A DNA stretch of 64,000 nt from Gammaproteobacteria bacterium (GTDB taxonomy: Bacteria; Pseudomonadota; Gammaproteobacteria; Xanthomonadales; SZUA-36): contig JAJRUM010000040.1 in NCBI GenBank assembly GCA_024277815.1, positions 1 through 64,000 of the forward strand, given 5' to 3'. Every line of letters starts with the position of its first letter. The stretch's first letter is position 1. A program made the translations under genes and the position numbers. Under the pieces are notes generated by a model. That model was not told the DNA's origin. It saw only the letters and a list, made by a program, of their open reading frames with translations, and ran no database searches. Positions 52,723 through 60,746 of this stretch are shown here, piece by piece.

Positions 52723-54708
52723 ATGATTCTGGCAAACCGGCTACCAAAAGCACCCCACCCTTTGACCTTGCGTACCCATTTGCTCTTCTTTGCAAAGATT
52801 CTTTCCGTTCTGCTGTTGATAACTGCCAGCCAGGTTCCACTCAGCAGTTCAGCATTTGCCGAGCCGGAAAATCCCAAGCTGCGTAATGAAAAGTGCCTCA
52901 AATGCCATGGTAAGGAGAACTACTCCAGAGAAGGTGCCAACGGTGAGCGACGGCAACTGCATGTCACTGCAGAAGCGTTCAAGGAAAGCGTACACGGTGG
53001 CCGCGATTGCGTTAACTGCCACACAGATATCGTCAAAATACCGCATAAGAAAGGTGTTGACCGCAAGGTTGGTTGTGTCAAGTGCCACCAGGATCTGTGG
53101 AAAGAGGCCCAACTTGAGAGTGGCAATGGCAAGAATGCCCGCCTGGGTGTCGTCGTAAAGCAGATTGAGAGCTACATGCACTCAATACATTCCAGGCCCA
53201 ATATCGATGATCAATCACGCACCAACGCAACCTGCTACAACTGTCACGATGCGCACTACATCACCCCGATAGACAGCATCGCCAACCCTGAAAATCGTTT
53301 AAAGATTCCGTTTGTCTGCGGTGAGTGCCATACAGAAGTACTGGATACCTATTTGACCTCGGTGCACGGCCAGGAAATTGGTAACGGCAATACTGACGCC
53401 GCTGTCTGCAGCGATTGCCACTCAACCCACGGTGTTTCCGACCCGCATGATGCAACCGGCCGGGTGGCAATTACAGAAAATTGTGGTAACTGCCATACAG
53501 ACAACCTTGAAACCTACACCGAAACCTATCATGGCAAAGTCACCAAACTTGGTTATGGAGAAACCGCCAAGTGCTACGACTGCCACGGCTTCCACGGTAT
53601 CAAGCGAGTTGATCAGGAGGACTCCAAGGTACACAACGGCAACCGGCTAGAAACTTGCCGATCCTGCCATGAGAATGCGACTGCAGGCTACGTTACCTTC
53701 CAGCCACACGGCAACACACATGACATCGAGAAGTACCCGGTAATGTGGTTTGCATCCAAGGGTATGATCGCCCTTCTGCTGGGTACTTTTGCCTTCTTCT
53801 GGTTACACTCTGCACTGTGGTTCTACCGTGAATACCAGGACCGCAAGCACGGCAAGGACCGGCCGCATATCATGACTGAAGACCTGCCACAGGGTAAAAC
53901 ACATTTCCGGCGATTCTCTCGCTGGTGGCGGCTCGCACACCTGATTGGCGCACTCTCCATCATGACACTGGCACTGACCGGCCTGACCGTGCTGTTTGCC
54001 CAAAGCTCGTGGGCGCCATTGGTAATGGAACTTCTGGGTGGTCCAAGATCGGCTGCGATTATCCATCGTGTCGGAGCCATCGGGTTTATGGGTGTGTTCT
54101 TTATCCACCTGATCTACTTTGCGATCCACATTGGCAGGAACTGGAGCACATTCCAGTGGTTCGGACCCAACTCGCTGGTCCCCAACTGGGATGACCTTAA
54201 AGACGCCATTGCAATGTTCAAATGGTTCTTCGGCATGGCGCCACGACCGGTACTTGACCACTTCAGCTACTGGGAAAAATTTGATTACTGGGCCCCGTTC
54301 TGGGGTATGACAATCATTGGTGTCAGTGGTGTGATGATGTGGTTCCCGGCTGTGACAGCTTCGTTCCTGCCTGGTTGGGTATTCAATGTCGCTGCCATTG
54401 TGCATGGTGAGGAAGCGATTCTGGCTGTGGTATTCCTGTTCACAGTACATTTCTTTAACAACCACTTCCGACCGGACAAGTTCCCGCTGGACGTCACCAT
54501 GTTCACAGGTAGCGTGCCACTGGAACTCTATATGCATGAGCACCGGCGTGAATATGACCGCCTGCTTGCCAGCGGCGAACTGGACAAGTACCTGGTAGAT
54601 GCACCCTCGCAACCAATGACGCGTGGGTCCAAGATACTGGGCACGACCTTGATTGTCATCGGCCTGACGCTGTTGATGCTGGTCTTGTTAGGGTTCCTGG
54701 GAGTGTAG
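52723..54708 (+). CDS. CbcL-like fusion: 9-heme cytochrome c plus membrane cytochrome b
   Basis: 661 residues from ATG 52723 (MILANRLPKA), with AAAAAGGA 6 bases upstream. Signal region to about residue 46 (SSSAFA|EPENP). Nine CXXCH sites: CLKCH, CVNCH, CVKCH, CYNCH, CGECH, CSDCH, CGNCH, CYDCH, CRSCH. From about residue 340, hydrophobic helices of a HydB/Nqo4-like cytochrome b with His in WWRLAHLIGALSIMTLALTG, AAIIHRVGAIGFMGVFFIHL, AAIVHGEEAILAVVFLFTVH, and a last helix at the end. This 9-heme/b-type layout and length match Geobacter CbcL, an inner-membrane quinol oxidase for low-potential Fe(III) respiration (family knowledge). Confidence 0.9.
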   Translation: MILANRLPKAPHPLTLRTHLLFFAKILSVLLLITASQVPLSSSAFAEPENPKLRNEKCLKCHGKENYSREGANGERRQLHVTAEAFKESVHGGRDCVNCHTDIVKIPHKKGVDRKVGCVKCHQDLWKEAQLESGNGKNARLGVVVKQIESYMHSIHSRPNIDDQSRTNATCYNCHDAHYITPIDSIANPENRLKIPFVCGECHTEVLDTYLTSVHGQEIGNGNTDAAVCSDCHSTHGVSDPHDATGRVAITENCGNCHTDNLETYTETYHGKVTKLGYGETAKCYDCHGFHGIKRVDQEDSKVHNGNRLETCRSCHENATAGYVTFQPHGNTHDIEKYPVMWFASKGMIALLLGTFAFFWLHSALWFYREYQDRKHGKDRPHIMTEDLPQGKTHFRRFSRWWRLAHLIGALSIMTLALTGLTVLFAQSSWAPLVMELLGGPRSAAIIHRVGAIGFMGVFFIHLIYFAIHIGRNWSTFQWFGPNSLVPNWDDLKDAIAMFKWFFGMAPRPVLDHFSYWEKFDYWAPFWGMTIIGVSGVMMWFPAVTASFLPGWVFNVAAIVHGEEAILAVVFLFTVHFFNNHFRPDKFPLDVTMFTGSVPLELYMHEHRREYDRLLASGELDKYLVDAPSQPMTRGSKILGTTLIVIGLTLLMLVLLGFLGV

Positions 54709-54738
54709 TTATTGCGTCACTGAATATCTGTATAATCT

Positions 54739-54782
54739 TTACCGGCAATACAGACGCGATTCCTGGTCTGTATTGCCGGTAA
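54739..54782. repeat. Perfect 17-bp inverted repeat, 10-base loop
   Basis: TTACCGGCAATACAGAC and its exact complement GTCTGTATTGCCGGTAA around the loop gcgattcctg, 30 bp after the CbcL-like gene and 33 bp before the tetraheme cytochrome. No T-run follows on either strand, so it is not a textbook terminator. It may be an mRNA-stabilising or processing hairpin, a protein site or a repeat-family unit. Confidence 0.75.
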
Positions 54783-54815
54783 TAACCAGCGGACTTTGCC
54801 GCTATTGAGGTGTGT

Positions 54816-55922
54816 ATGAAAAATATCCTGTTTGGTATTACGGCCATTGCTTTGTTAGTGGCTTGTTCTGATGAGCCCGGATCGACAGAGTTAGTCGTTG
54901 ATCTCGCCGCTGGCAAAGCGATTGCCGCAGCAGATTGTTCCGACTGCCATGGTATGGACGGCCGGGGAGAGACTTCTGAAATCCCCAATTTGACGGGGCA
55001 ACCTGCTGAGTATCTGATTGACGCCATGCATGCCTACCGCGACGGTGGCAGGCAACATGCGGCGCTGCAGGATATGACTTCCGATATGAGCGAAGCGGAT
55101 ATTGCCAATATTGCCGGCTACTACTCCAGCCTGCCGCCACTGACGCCCCTCAGTGACTCAGTGGCTAACGAAGCGTCCTACAATGAAGGTGCAGCCGTTG
55201 CCGCCATTTGTGAAGAATGCCACGGTGAAAAAGGCATCAGCATGGAAGAAGGGATGCCAAGCCTGGCCGGGCAGCAGCCTATTTACCTGATGATCGCGAC
55301 CCAGGAATATAAAACCGGCGCCCGCGGCCATGAGGGCAGTGAAGACATGCTGGAAGGCCTGGAGCAGGTCGATATAGAGAAGATGGCCATGTACTTCGCC
55401 TCACAGACACCTCCGGTACGCCAGCCACCACCTTTTGGTGACCCTGTTGCCGGTAAGGCAATATCAGCAAGCTGTGGCAAATGTCATGGCGCACATGGCA
55501 TCAGTCACGATCCGATGGTTCCCAGCCTGGCTGGCCAGGAACCCGTATACCTTGTTAATGCAATCAAGGCCTATCGCGAGCATGAGCGTGTGGATGAAGC
55601 TGATATGCCGGCCAAAACCGATGCACAGATTGAGGATCTCGCCGCGTATTACTCAATTCAGAAAATGGAAGCATCGGTTGAAGGTGAGCTGACCGGACAG
55701 GAAATGGCTGCCAAGTGTGATCGCTGCCATAGCCCGGCATCTGGCAGAAGAAAGATGAATGTTCCTTCATTGAAGGGCCAAAGCTTCGAATACCTGGTTA
55801 AATCCATGAAAGAGTACCGGCGTGAAGACCGTGACAATTCGATGATGCATAAAATGAGTTCGCGCTACAGTGATGAAATGATTGAAACCCTGGCCGCTTA
55901 TTACGCCAGCCAGTCAAACTAG
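54816..55922 (+). CDS. Tetraheme class I cytochrome c lipoprotein (four fused c4/c553-like domains)
   Basis: 368 residues from ATG 54816 with TTGAGG upstream (GTG 54810 is less likely). Lipobox ALLVAC near residue 16. Four tandem domains of ~85 residues, each with one heme: CSDCHGMDGRGE, CEECHGEKGIS, CGKCHGAHGIS, CDRCHSPASG. Each has a P-LxGQ element (IPNLTGQPAEYL, MPSLAGQQPIYL, VPSLAGQEPVYL, VPSLKGQSFEYL) and a Met-bearing MT/ML/MP segment for the distal ligand, then a LAxYYAS-type helix. A periplasmic electron wire anchored in the membrane, probably linking the inner-membrane quinol oxidase to the conduit or an oxidase. Confidence 0.9.
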   Translation: MKNILFGITAIALLVACSDEPGSTELVVDLAAGKAIAAADCSDCHGMDGRGETSEIPNLTGQPAEYLIDAMHAYRDGGRQHAALQDMTSDMSEADIANIAGYYSSLPPLTPLSDSVANEASYNEGAAVAAICEECHGEKGISMEEGMPSLAGQQPIYLMIATQEYKTGARGHEGSEDMLEGLEQVDIEKMAMYFASQTPPVRQPPPFGDPVAGKAISASCGKCHGAHGISHDPMVPSLAGQEPVYLVNAIKAYREHERVDEADMPAKTDAQIEDLAAYYSIQKMEASVEGELTGQEMAAKCDRCHSPASGRRKMNVPSLKGQSFEYLVKSMKEYRREDRDNSMMHKMSSRYSDEMIETLAAYYASQSN

Positions 55923-55952
55923 CACCGCCAGCAGGCCCATACTCCAGCAGCT

Positions 55953-55978
55953 AAAAGCCGCCCCACCGGGCGGCTTTT
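55953..55978 (+). terminator. Rho-independent terminator
   Basis: AAAAGCCGCCC / GGGCGGCTTTT stem of 11 bp with a 4-base loop, 31 bp after the tetraheme cytochrome stop. The flanking A- and T-runs make it usable from both sides. Confidence 0.88.
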
Positions 55979-56063
55979 CTATGGCGGCTTTCTATACCAG
56001 GTTTTGCTATATGGGCCGGATTTGCAAAGAATGAAGCTGGCCCATGCGTACGCAGGCCAGAAA

Positions 56064-56088
56064 AAACCCCGGCCTGTAACCGGGGTTT
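56064..56088 (-). terminator. Rho-independent terminator of the small cytochrome gene
   Basis: AAACCCCGG / CCGGGGTTT stem, 7-base loop. Read on the - strand it is followed by TTTTTT-type bases, as expected for the end of the convergent 104-codon cytochrome gene. Confidence 0.8.
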
Positions 56089-56121
56089 CTCTGTCTTGCT
56101 TGGAAAGACTGCGTAACAGTC

Positions 56122-56436
56122 TTATTCCAGGGTAGCGTAATAGGCAGCCAGATCAGCCATGTCCTGATCACTGAGGTCTGCAACATAGTCCAGCATCATT
56201 TCGTCTTCATCCTCTATCTCGCCAGACTGGTAGCCTTTCAGCAATTCAACGTGTTTGGCTGCGTCAAGCCCGGCGATCGCCGGCGTGTCCTCATCACCTT
56301 TACCGTTATCACCATGGCAATCAACACAGTCTTCTGACAGTTCCAGTCCCCTGGCTGCATCGCCACCGGCATAGACGGCCCCGGCTGCCAGCGTCAGAAC
56401 AAACATCACTGCAAAGATCAACTTTCTGGTTAACAT
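56122..56436 (-). CDS. Small class I monoheme cytochrome c
   Basis: 104 residues with a signal peptide (FVLTLAAGAVYA|GGDAARG) and one heme site CVDCHGDNGKG, followed by TPAIAGLDAAKHVELLKGYQ, EMMLDYVADLSDQDMADLAA (Met candidate for the distal ligand) and YYATLE. A c553/c5-like soluble periplasmic carrier with an acidic surface. An FNR-like site lies about 80 bp upstream. Confidence 0.92.
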   Translation of the reverse strand: MLTRKLIFAVMFVLTLAAGAVYAGGDAARGLELSEDCVDCHGDNGKGDEDTPAIAGLDAAKHVELLKGYQSGEIEDEDEMMLDYVADLSDQDMADLAAYYATLE

Positions 56437-56508
56437 AACTTATGACTCCTGTCGTCACTGTGAAAAGCTCATCCATGCCTACCATACACCTGTCAGACCG
56501 TTGAAATA

Positions 56509-56522
56509 TTGACCCGGATCAA
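56509..56522. promoter_or_regulatory. FNR-like site TTGAC-CCGG-ATCAA
   Basis: One base from the FNR/ANR consensus TTGAT-N4-ATCAA. Centred about 80 bp upstream of the start of the monoheme cytochrome gene (56436), compatible with an FNR-activated promoter on the - strand. Confidence 0.6.
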
Positions 56523-56695
56523 CAATTGATCCGAAAAATTAAACCGTCGAATTCAGTGGAAAACTGACGTATATCATCTTAAAGTTCACACATGCGCGAA
56601 CCAACTGAACCTGGTCATTTCAAACTGTCACTACAGTAATTTCACTACTTTATTCCAATGAATTATTAAGTATCTATAATGTATCAAAGGAGTAC

Positions 56696-56709
56696 TTGAC
56701 ATAGGTCAA
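56696..56709. promoter_or_regulatory. FNR-like palindrome TTGAC-ATAG-GTCAA
   Basis: Symmetric TTGAC/GTCAA half-sites, 23 bp centre-to-centre from the perfect FNR box downstream, i.e. about two helix turns, as in tandem FNR/CRP-family promoters. Confidence 0.55.
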
Positions 56710-56718
56710 CTGGCTGAC

Positions 56719-56732
56719 TTGATCCAGATCAA
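56719..56732 (+). promoter_or_regulatory. Perfect FNR/ANR box TTGAT-CCAG-ATCAA
   Basis: Exact match to TTGAT-N4-ATCAA. If it acts at -41.5 (class II), transcription starts near 56767 and the -10 hexamer should end near 56760; TTATAT at 56757-56762 fits. The leader to the OmcE-like ATG would be about 70 bases. Confidence 0.78.
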
Positions 56733-56836
56733 TTCACCACTGCTTCAACCATTGTTTTATATCGCCCCGGGACTGATAATACGTGTTGACAAAAGGTTAT
56801 TTCCAAGACAAACCCTCTGAGGAGATGGAGTAAAAG

Positions 56837-57454
56837 ATGAAGACCACGAACTTTTTGAAAGTCACCGTAGCAGCCTCGTTCCTGGTTGCCTCAATCGCGT
56901 CTGCCGGCGTTATTACCGCGTCTAAACATGATTTCAGCGGCAAAGGCTGGAACGGCACCGGAGAAATCTGCGTGGTCTGCCACGCGCCGCATAACAACCT
57001 CAACGCCGCGGGCGAACTGCTCTGGAACCACACTGAGAGTACTGCGACCTACACGGTTTACAGCAGCCCGACCTTCGGCCAGACTGCGGCCAACCCACCT
57101 TCAGGTGCTTCCAAGCTGTGCCTGTCCTGCCATGACGGCACCGTGGCACTGGACTCTTTCGGTGGAGCAACGGGTGGTACGTTTATTGGCGGCGGCGCCC
57201 TGCTTGGCACTGACCTGTCAAATGACCACCCGATTTCGTTCCCTTACACAACAGCGGGCGAAGAACTCAACCCAACAACCGCCACGGTTAATTATGCCGA
57301 TGGCACAACAGGCACGATCGCGGACCTGCTCTTTGGCGCAGACGTGGAATGCTCTTCCTGCCACGATGTGCACAATACCAAGTCCAACGGCGGAAAATTA
57401 CTGCTGGTAGACAACGCAGCCAGTGCGCTCTGCCTGACCTGCCACGCCAAGTAA
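56837..57454 (+). CDS. Tetraheme cytochrome c, OmcE-like
   Basis: 205 residues with signal peptide (VASIASA|GVITAS). Four hemes: CVVCHAPHN, KLCLSCHDGTVALDSF, CSSCHDVH, LCLTCHAK at the very C-terminus, plus isolated His in SKHDFSGKG, LWNHTESTATYTVY and DLSNDHPISFPY that could be distal ligands. Heme number, length, extra His positions and Gly/Thr-rich sequence resemble the extracellular tetraheme filament cytochrome OmcE of Geobacter (comparison from memory). First gene of the conduit cluster, behind the FNR box and ahead of a strong terminator. Could equally be a soluble c3-type carrier. Confidence 0.88.
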   Translation: MKTTNFLKVTVAASFLVASIASAGVITASKHDFSGKGWNGTGEICVVCHAPHNNLNAAGELLWNHTESTATYTVYSSPTFGQTAANPPSGASKLCLSCHDGTVALDSFGGATGGTFIGGGALLGTDLSNDHPISFPYTTAGEELNPTTATVNYADGTTGTIADLLFGADVECSSCHDVHNTKSNGGKLLLVDNAASALCLTCHAK

Positions 57455-57471
57455 ACGGCAACCCTGACGAC

Positions 57472-57510
57472 ACCCCCGCCATCGGCCAGGCCGGTAGCGG
57501 GGGTTTTTTT
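57472..57510 (+). terminator. Strong rho-independent terminator inside the cluster
   Basis: Outer stem ACCCCCGC / GCGGGGGT continues inward (TCGGCC / GGCCGG) to a hairpin of about 15 bp with one mismatch, followed by seven T. It lies directly after the OmcE-like gene and 72 bp before the NHL lipoprotein. No separate promoter is obvious in 57511-57581, so the downstream genes may depend on read-through. Confidence 0.88.
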
Positions 57511-57581
57511 GCACCAGGACGGCTTTTCAGATTGCTATTTGCTATGCTTGAATCCGGACAATTACCTCGGTGACAACCCGT

Positions 57582-58694
57582 ATGAAAACAGACTGCACAC
57601 AGCCCATTCCACGCCTTCCATACCTGGGCAACATTGCCGCCTTGCTCACTGCGCTGGCTATACTCGCCGGCTGCGCAAGCCCCGCAACCAGCGAACCGAC
57701 GGATGCAGTGGCCCAGTTTGTGTTTTACCCGCCCCCACCGGATGAGCCCCGCCTGCAGTACCTGGCGAAATTCTCCACTGCGCTGGATGTCTCTTCCAGT
57801 AGCAAAGGGATGCGCAACCTGGTCTTTGGTGGCGAACAGTTCGAACAACAGGTGATCACCAAGCCCTACGGCCTGGCAATCTTTGAAGGTGCCATTTACG
57901 TCGTTGATGCCCGCGGGGGTGGTTACGCCGTATTTGACCTGGCCAAAGGGCGCACACGGTTCTTTAAGGGCAGCGGTGCGGGTGTCATGACCAAGCCAAT
58001 CAATATCACCATTGATACCGACGGTACCCGCTATGTTACCGACACCCAGCGTGAAGTCATCCTGGTGTTCGACCGGAATGACCGCTACCTGCGCGCACTG
58101 GGCGAGCCGGGTGAATTCCGTCCGGTGGACGTGGCCATCGCCGGCGAACGACTGTACGTGACCGATATCATGCACCAGCAAGTACAGGTGCTCGACAAGG
58201 TAAGCGGCGATATCCTGTTCACATTTGGTGAAGCGGGTGGTAAGGGTGGACAATTGTTCCACCCCACCAACCTCGCCCTCGGGCCGGACGGAACGCTGTA
58301 CGTGACTGACACCAGTAACTTCCGGGTTCAGCACTTTACCGCAGACGGTGAATTTATTCGCGAGATCGGCATGATCGGCCTGAACGCCGGGCAGTTTGCG
58401 CGGCCCAAGGGTATTGCAGTTGACCGGGAAGAGCGGATCTATGTGGTGGACTCGGCTTTTGAGAACGTACAGATCCTTGATTTTGAAGGCAGGCCACTGA
58501 CCTATTTCGGTGCGCCTGGTGAAGAATTGGGAAATATTAACCTGCCGACCGTGGTAAAGATCGACTACGACAACGTGGAGTACTTCCAGAAATATGCCGC
58601 GCCCGGCTTCGAGATCGAATACATCGTGCTGGTCGCCAGTCAATATGGCCCCAACAAGGTGACGGTTTTCGGTTTCGGCACAATGGCAGACTGA
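57582..58694 (+). CDS. NHL-repeat lipoprotein (beta-propeller), conduit cluster
   Basis: 370 residues from ATG 57582 with GGTGA 8 bases upstream (GTG 57570 possible). Lipobox LAILAGC near residue 30. Entry motif FYPPPPDEPRLQYLAKFS, then six or so NHL blades such as KPYGLAIFEGAIYVVDARGG, FHPTNLALGPDGTLYVTDTS and RPKGIAVDREERIYVVDSAF. Paralogous to the lipoprotein at 60747-61781, which has the same PPPPD entry. Predicted periplasmic or surface scaffold around the cytochromes. 13 bp upstream of the beta-barrel gene. Confidence 0.9.
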   Translation: MKTDCTQPIPRLPYLGNIAALLTALAILAGCASPATSEPTDAVAQFVFYPPPPDEPRLQYLAKFSTALDVSSSSKGMRNLVFGGEQFEQQVITKPYGLAIFEGAIYVVDARGGGYAVFDLAKGRTRFFKGSGAGVMTKPINITIDTDGTRYVTDTQREVILVFDRNDRYLRALGEPGEFRPVDVAIAGERLYVTDIMHQQVQVLDKVSGDILFTFGEAGGKGGQLFHPTNLALGPDGTLYVTDTSNFRVQHFTADGEFIREIGMIGLNAGQFARPKGIAVDREERIYVVDSAFENVQILDFEGRPLTYFGAPGEELGNINLPTVVKIDYDNVEYFQKYAAPGFEIEYIVLVASQYGPNKVTVFGFGTMAD

Positions 58695-58707
58695 AAGGCA
58701 AACGGAC

Positions 58708-60744
58708 ATGGGCAGGCAAGACAGGCCGGCGGTCAACTCACGGTGCGACCGCTGCCGCAGAAGCTATGCTGCCCTCCTGCTCCTGCTCGTGCCACTGCTC
58801 ACTATCGCTACCCCGGCAGCCTCACAGGACGACATCAAGGCCTTCGGCATCACTGACATCGGCGGTGAGTTCTCGATACGTTACCGCCTTGACGACTGGA
58901 GTAACTACAACACCGACGGTGATGGTTTTTTCGTCAATAACCCAACCTGGTATGAAGAACTGTCGCTACGCGCTCGCGGTTATGTTTACCACCCCGCTTT
59001 TCTGGACTGGACGATCAGCGGTGGCCCATTGCTGATGCAGTGGGCCTACAAATCAGACGCGGGTGAAGACAGTGGCTCGGATACACTGATGAACTTCGAC
59101 GCCGAACTGAGTTTCCTGAACATGCGGGCCTACCCTTTCACCCTTTACCTGCGCCGTGACCACCCCGAGATCATCAGTAGCATATCCGGCCGTTTCCTGG
59201 TTCAAACCAACGAATACGGCATCAAAGGCATCCTCAGAGAGCCACTTTCCCCCCTGTATATCACCTGGGATGTGAGCCACTGGGATTCCTACGGCTCAGG
59301 TGCGGGGACAACGGTTGATCAGATCCTGAATCGGGCTACCTTGCGAGCCTCACTGCCCTACCGTGAACGGGACAACGTACATTTAATCCTGAACTGGAAT
59401 GAACGGGATTCTAAAAGCGGTGCCATCGGCCTGCCCATACAGCAGTCCCTGATCGAAACTGCCTCAGCGGAACTCACGGGCGACAATACCTTCGGCGACA
59501 GCAGCCAGATGACTTTGCGACATAACCTGATATGGTTGAACCAGAAGACCACGCTGGCGGCGGTTACGGAACTGAAATCGCTGGGATACGTTGGCACTTT
59601 CAACTGGAAGCATACTGAGGCCACCCGCTCATTCGCCAACCTGAACTATAAAGACACCAACCGAACCGAAAGCTGGACCCGGACCGGGGGCTTTCGGGCC
59701 GGAGCCATCCACGACTTCGCCAAAAACCTCACGGTTTCCGGTGAAGGGGACTACACACAGGATGAAGCACCCGGTTTCAGTCAGAACGTAACCGGGGTGC
59801 GGGGCACGGGGAACTACACGCGCTCACTCACGTTCGGTAACCTGGCTGTCGGCGCTTCGGTTGATATGCGACGCACTGACCAGGTGTCAGATACGGACCG
59901 GGTAACCATATTTGACGAGGCCGTTGTACTTGTTGGAACGACACCCGTGACACTGTCCCAGGACTTTGTGATAGTCACAAGCATCGTGGTCACCAACGAG
60001 GCCAAGACCCAGACCTTCATCGAAGACCTGGACTACCGGGTCGTGACGATTGGCAACCGCACCTCTGTCGAGCGGTTGATCACCGGCAATATTGGGCATG
60101 GCCAGAGCGTGCTGGTCACCTATGATGCACTGACTGGCGGCACCGTAAAATACGATACCTTCTCCCAGGGCCTTTCGTTCAACCTGGGCCTGTGGCGATA
60201 TACCAACCTGTTCCTGAATTACAACAACAGCAATAACAAAGTGGTTGAAGGGACCACAACGACTCCACTGAACAGTGTAAATCGTATTGAACTCGGCGCA
60301 CGCCTGGATTACCCGTTCACCAGCGGGTGGATCATGGGTGGTGAGTACCGATTCATCAGGCACGACGAGGATATTTCGCCCAATGTGAACAACAGGTTTG
60401 AAATTTATGCCCAAACGGCACGCTACTGGCGAACAAGCATCCGTCTGCTGGTACACCATGAGACAGTGGAATACGAGCGTTCGCTCGAAGATGTCAACCT
60501 GTACCGTTATTTGCTGACCATCAACAGTATCCTGCCGGGTGGAGTCATACTCGCTTACAACGCAGAATACACAGAGGACACAGGTGGTACTCTGATCCGC
60601 GAGGAAGAACGACACTCACTGTCACTTAACTGGGCATACCGCCAGGTACTTTTCTCATTGCGGGCGAGCAGCTCAGACGTATTGCGGGGAGAAAACAACC
60701 GCCAGAACAAACGGGTTACGGCAATGTTGAGGCGGGTTTTTTAG
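58708..60744 (+). CDS. Outer-membrane beta-barrel protein, candidate conduit porin
   Basis: 678 residues: signal peptide to about residue 39 (ATPAAS|QDD), then alternating amphipathic strands throughout (GGEFSIRYRLDDWSNY; LSLRARGYVYHPAFLDWTIS; NWKHTEATRSFANLNY; YPFTSGWIMGGEYRFIRHDE) and a terminal Phe (MLRRVF), the usual barrel-insertion signal. No CXXCH and no plug or TonB box. Encoded between two NHL lipoproteins and next to multiheme cytochromes, the position a porin has in porin-cytochrome conduits. No sequence similarity to MtrB/PioB was recognised by eye, so the role is inferred from context. Confidence 0.83.
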   Translation: MGRQDRPAVNSRCDRCRRSYAALLLLLVPLLTIATPAASQDDIKAFGITDIGGEFSIRYRLDDWSNYNTDGDGFFVNNPTWYEELSLRARGYVYHPAFLDWTISGGPLLMQWAYKSDAGEDSGSDTLMNFDAELSFLNMRAYPFTLYLRRDHPEIISSISGRFLVQTNEYGIKGILREPLSPLYITWDVSHWDSYGSGAGTTVDQILNRATLRASLPYRERDNVHLILNWNERDSKSGAIGLPIQQSLIETASAELTGDNTFGDSSQMTLRHNLIWLNQKTTLAAVTELKSLGYVGTFNWKHTEATRSFANLNYKDTNRTESWTRTGGFRAGAIHDFAKNLTVSGEGDYTQDEAPGFSQNVTGVRGTGNYTRSLTFGNLAVGASVDMRRTDQVSDTDRVTIFDEAVVLVGTTPVTLSQDFVIVTSIVVTNEAKTQTFIEDLDYRVVTIGNRTSVERLITGNIGHGQSVLVTYDALTGGTVKYDTFSQGLSFNLGLWRYTNLFLNYNNSNNKVVEGTTTTPLNSVNRIELGARLDYPFTSGWIMGGEYRFIRHDEDISPNVNNRFEIYAQTARYWRTSIRLLVHHETVEYERSLEDVNLYRYLLTINSILPGGVILAYNAEYTEDTGGTLIREEERHSLSLNWAYRQVLFSLRASSSDVLRGENNRQNKRVTAMLRRVF

Positions 60745-60746
60745 AC

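Larger units (their letters stand above)
56437..56836. other. 400-bp divergent regulatory region of the conduit cluster
   Basis: No gene seen. It holds three FNR-like palindromes and the inferred promoter of the OmcE-like gene (-10-like TTATAT at 56757-56762). GGATCAA-CAA-TTGATCC (56516-56532) forms a further palindrome overlapping the first site. AGGAGATGGAG precedes the ATG at 56837. Confidence 0.6.

Noticed and set aside
57288-58736. 482-codon open frame antisense to the OmcE-like and NHL genes
   Set aside because: The + strand codes for a tetraheme cytochrome, a strong terminator and an NHL lipoprotein with clear motifs. The antisense frame has no recognisable content and crosses the terminator.
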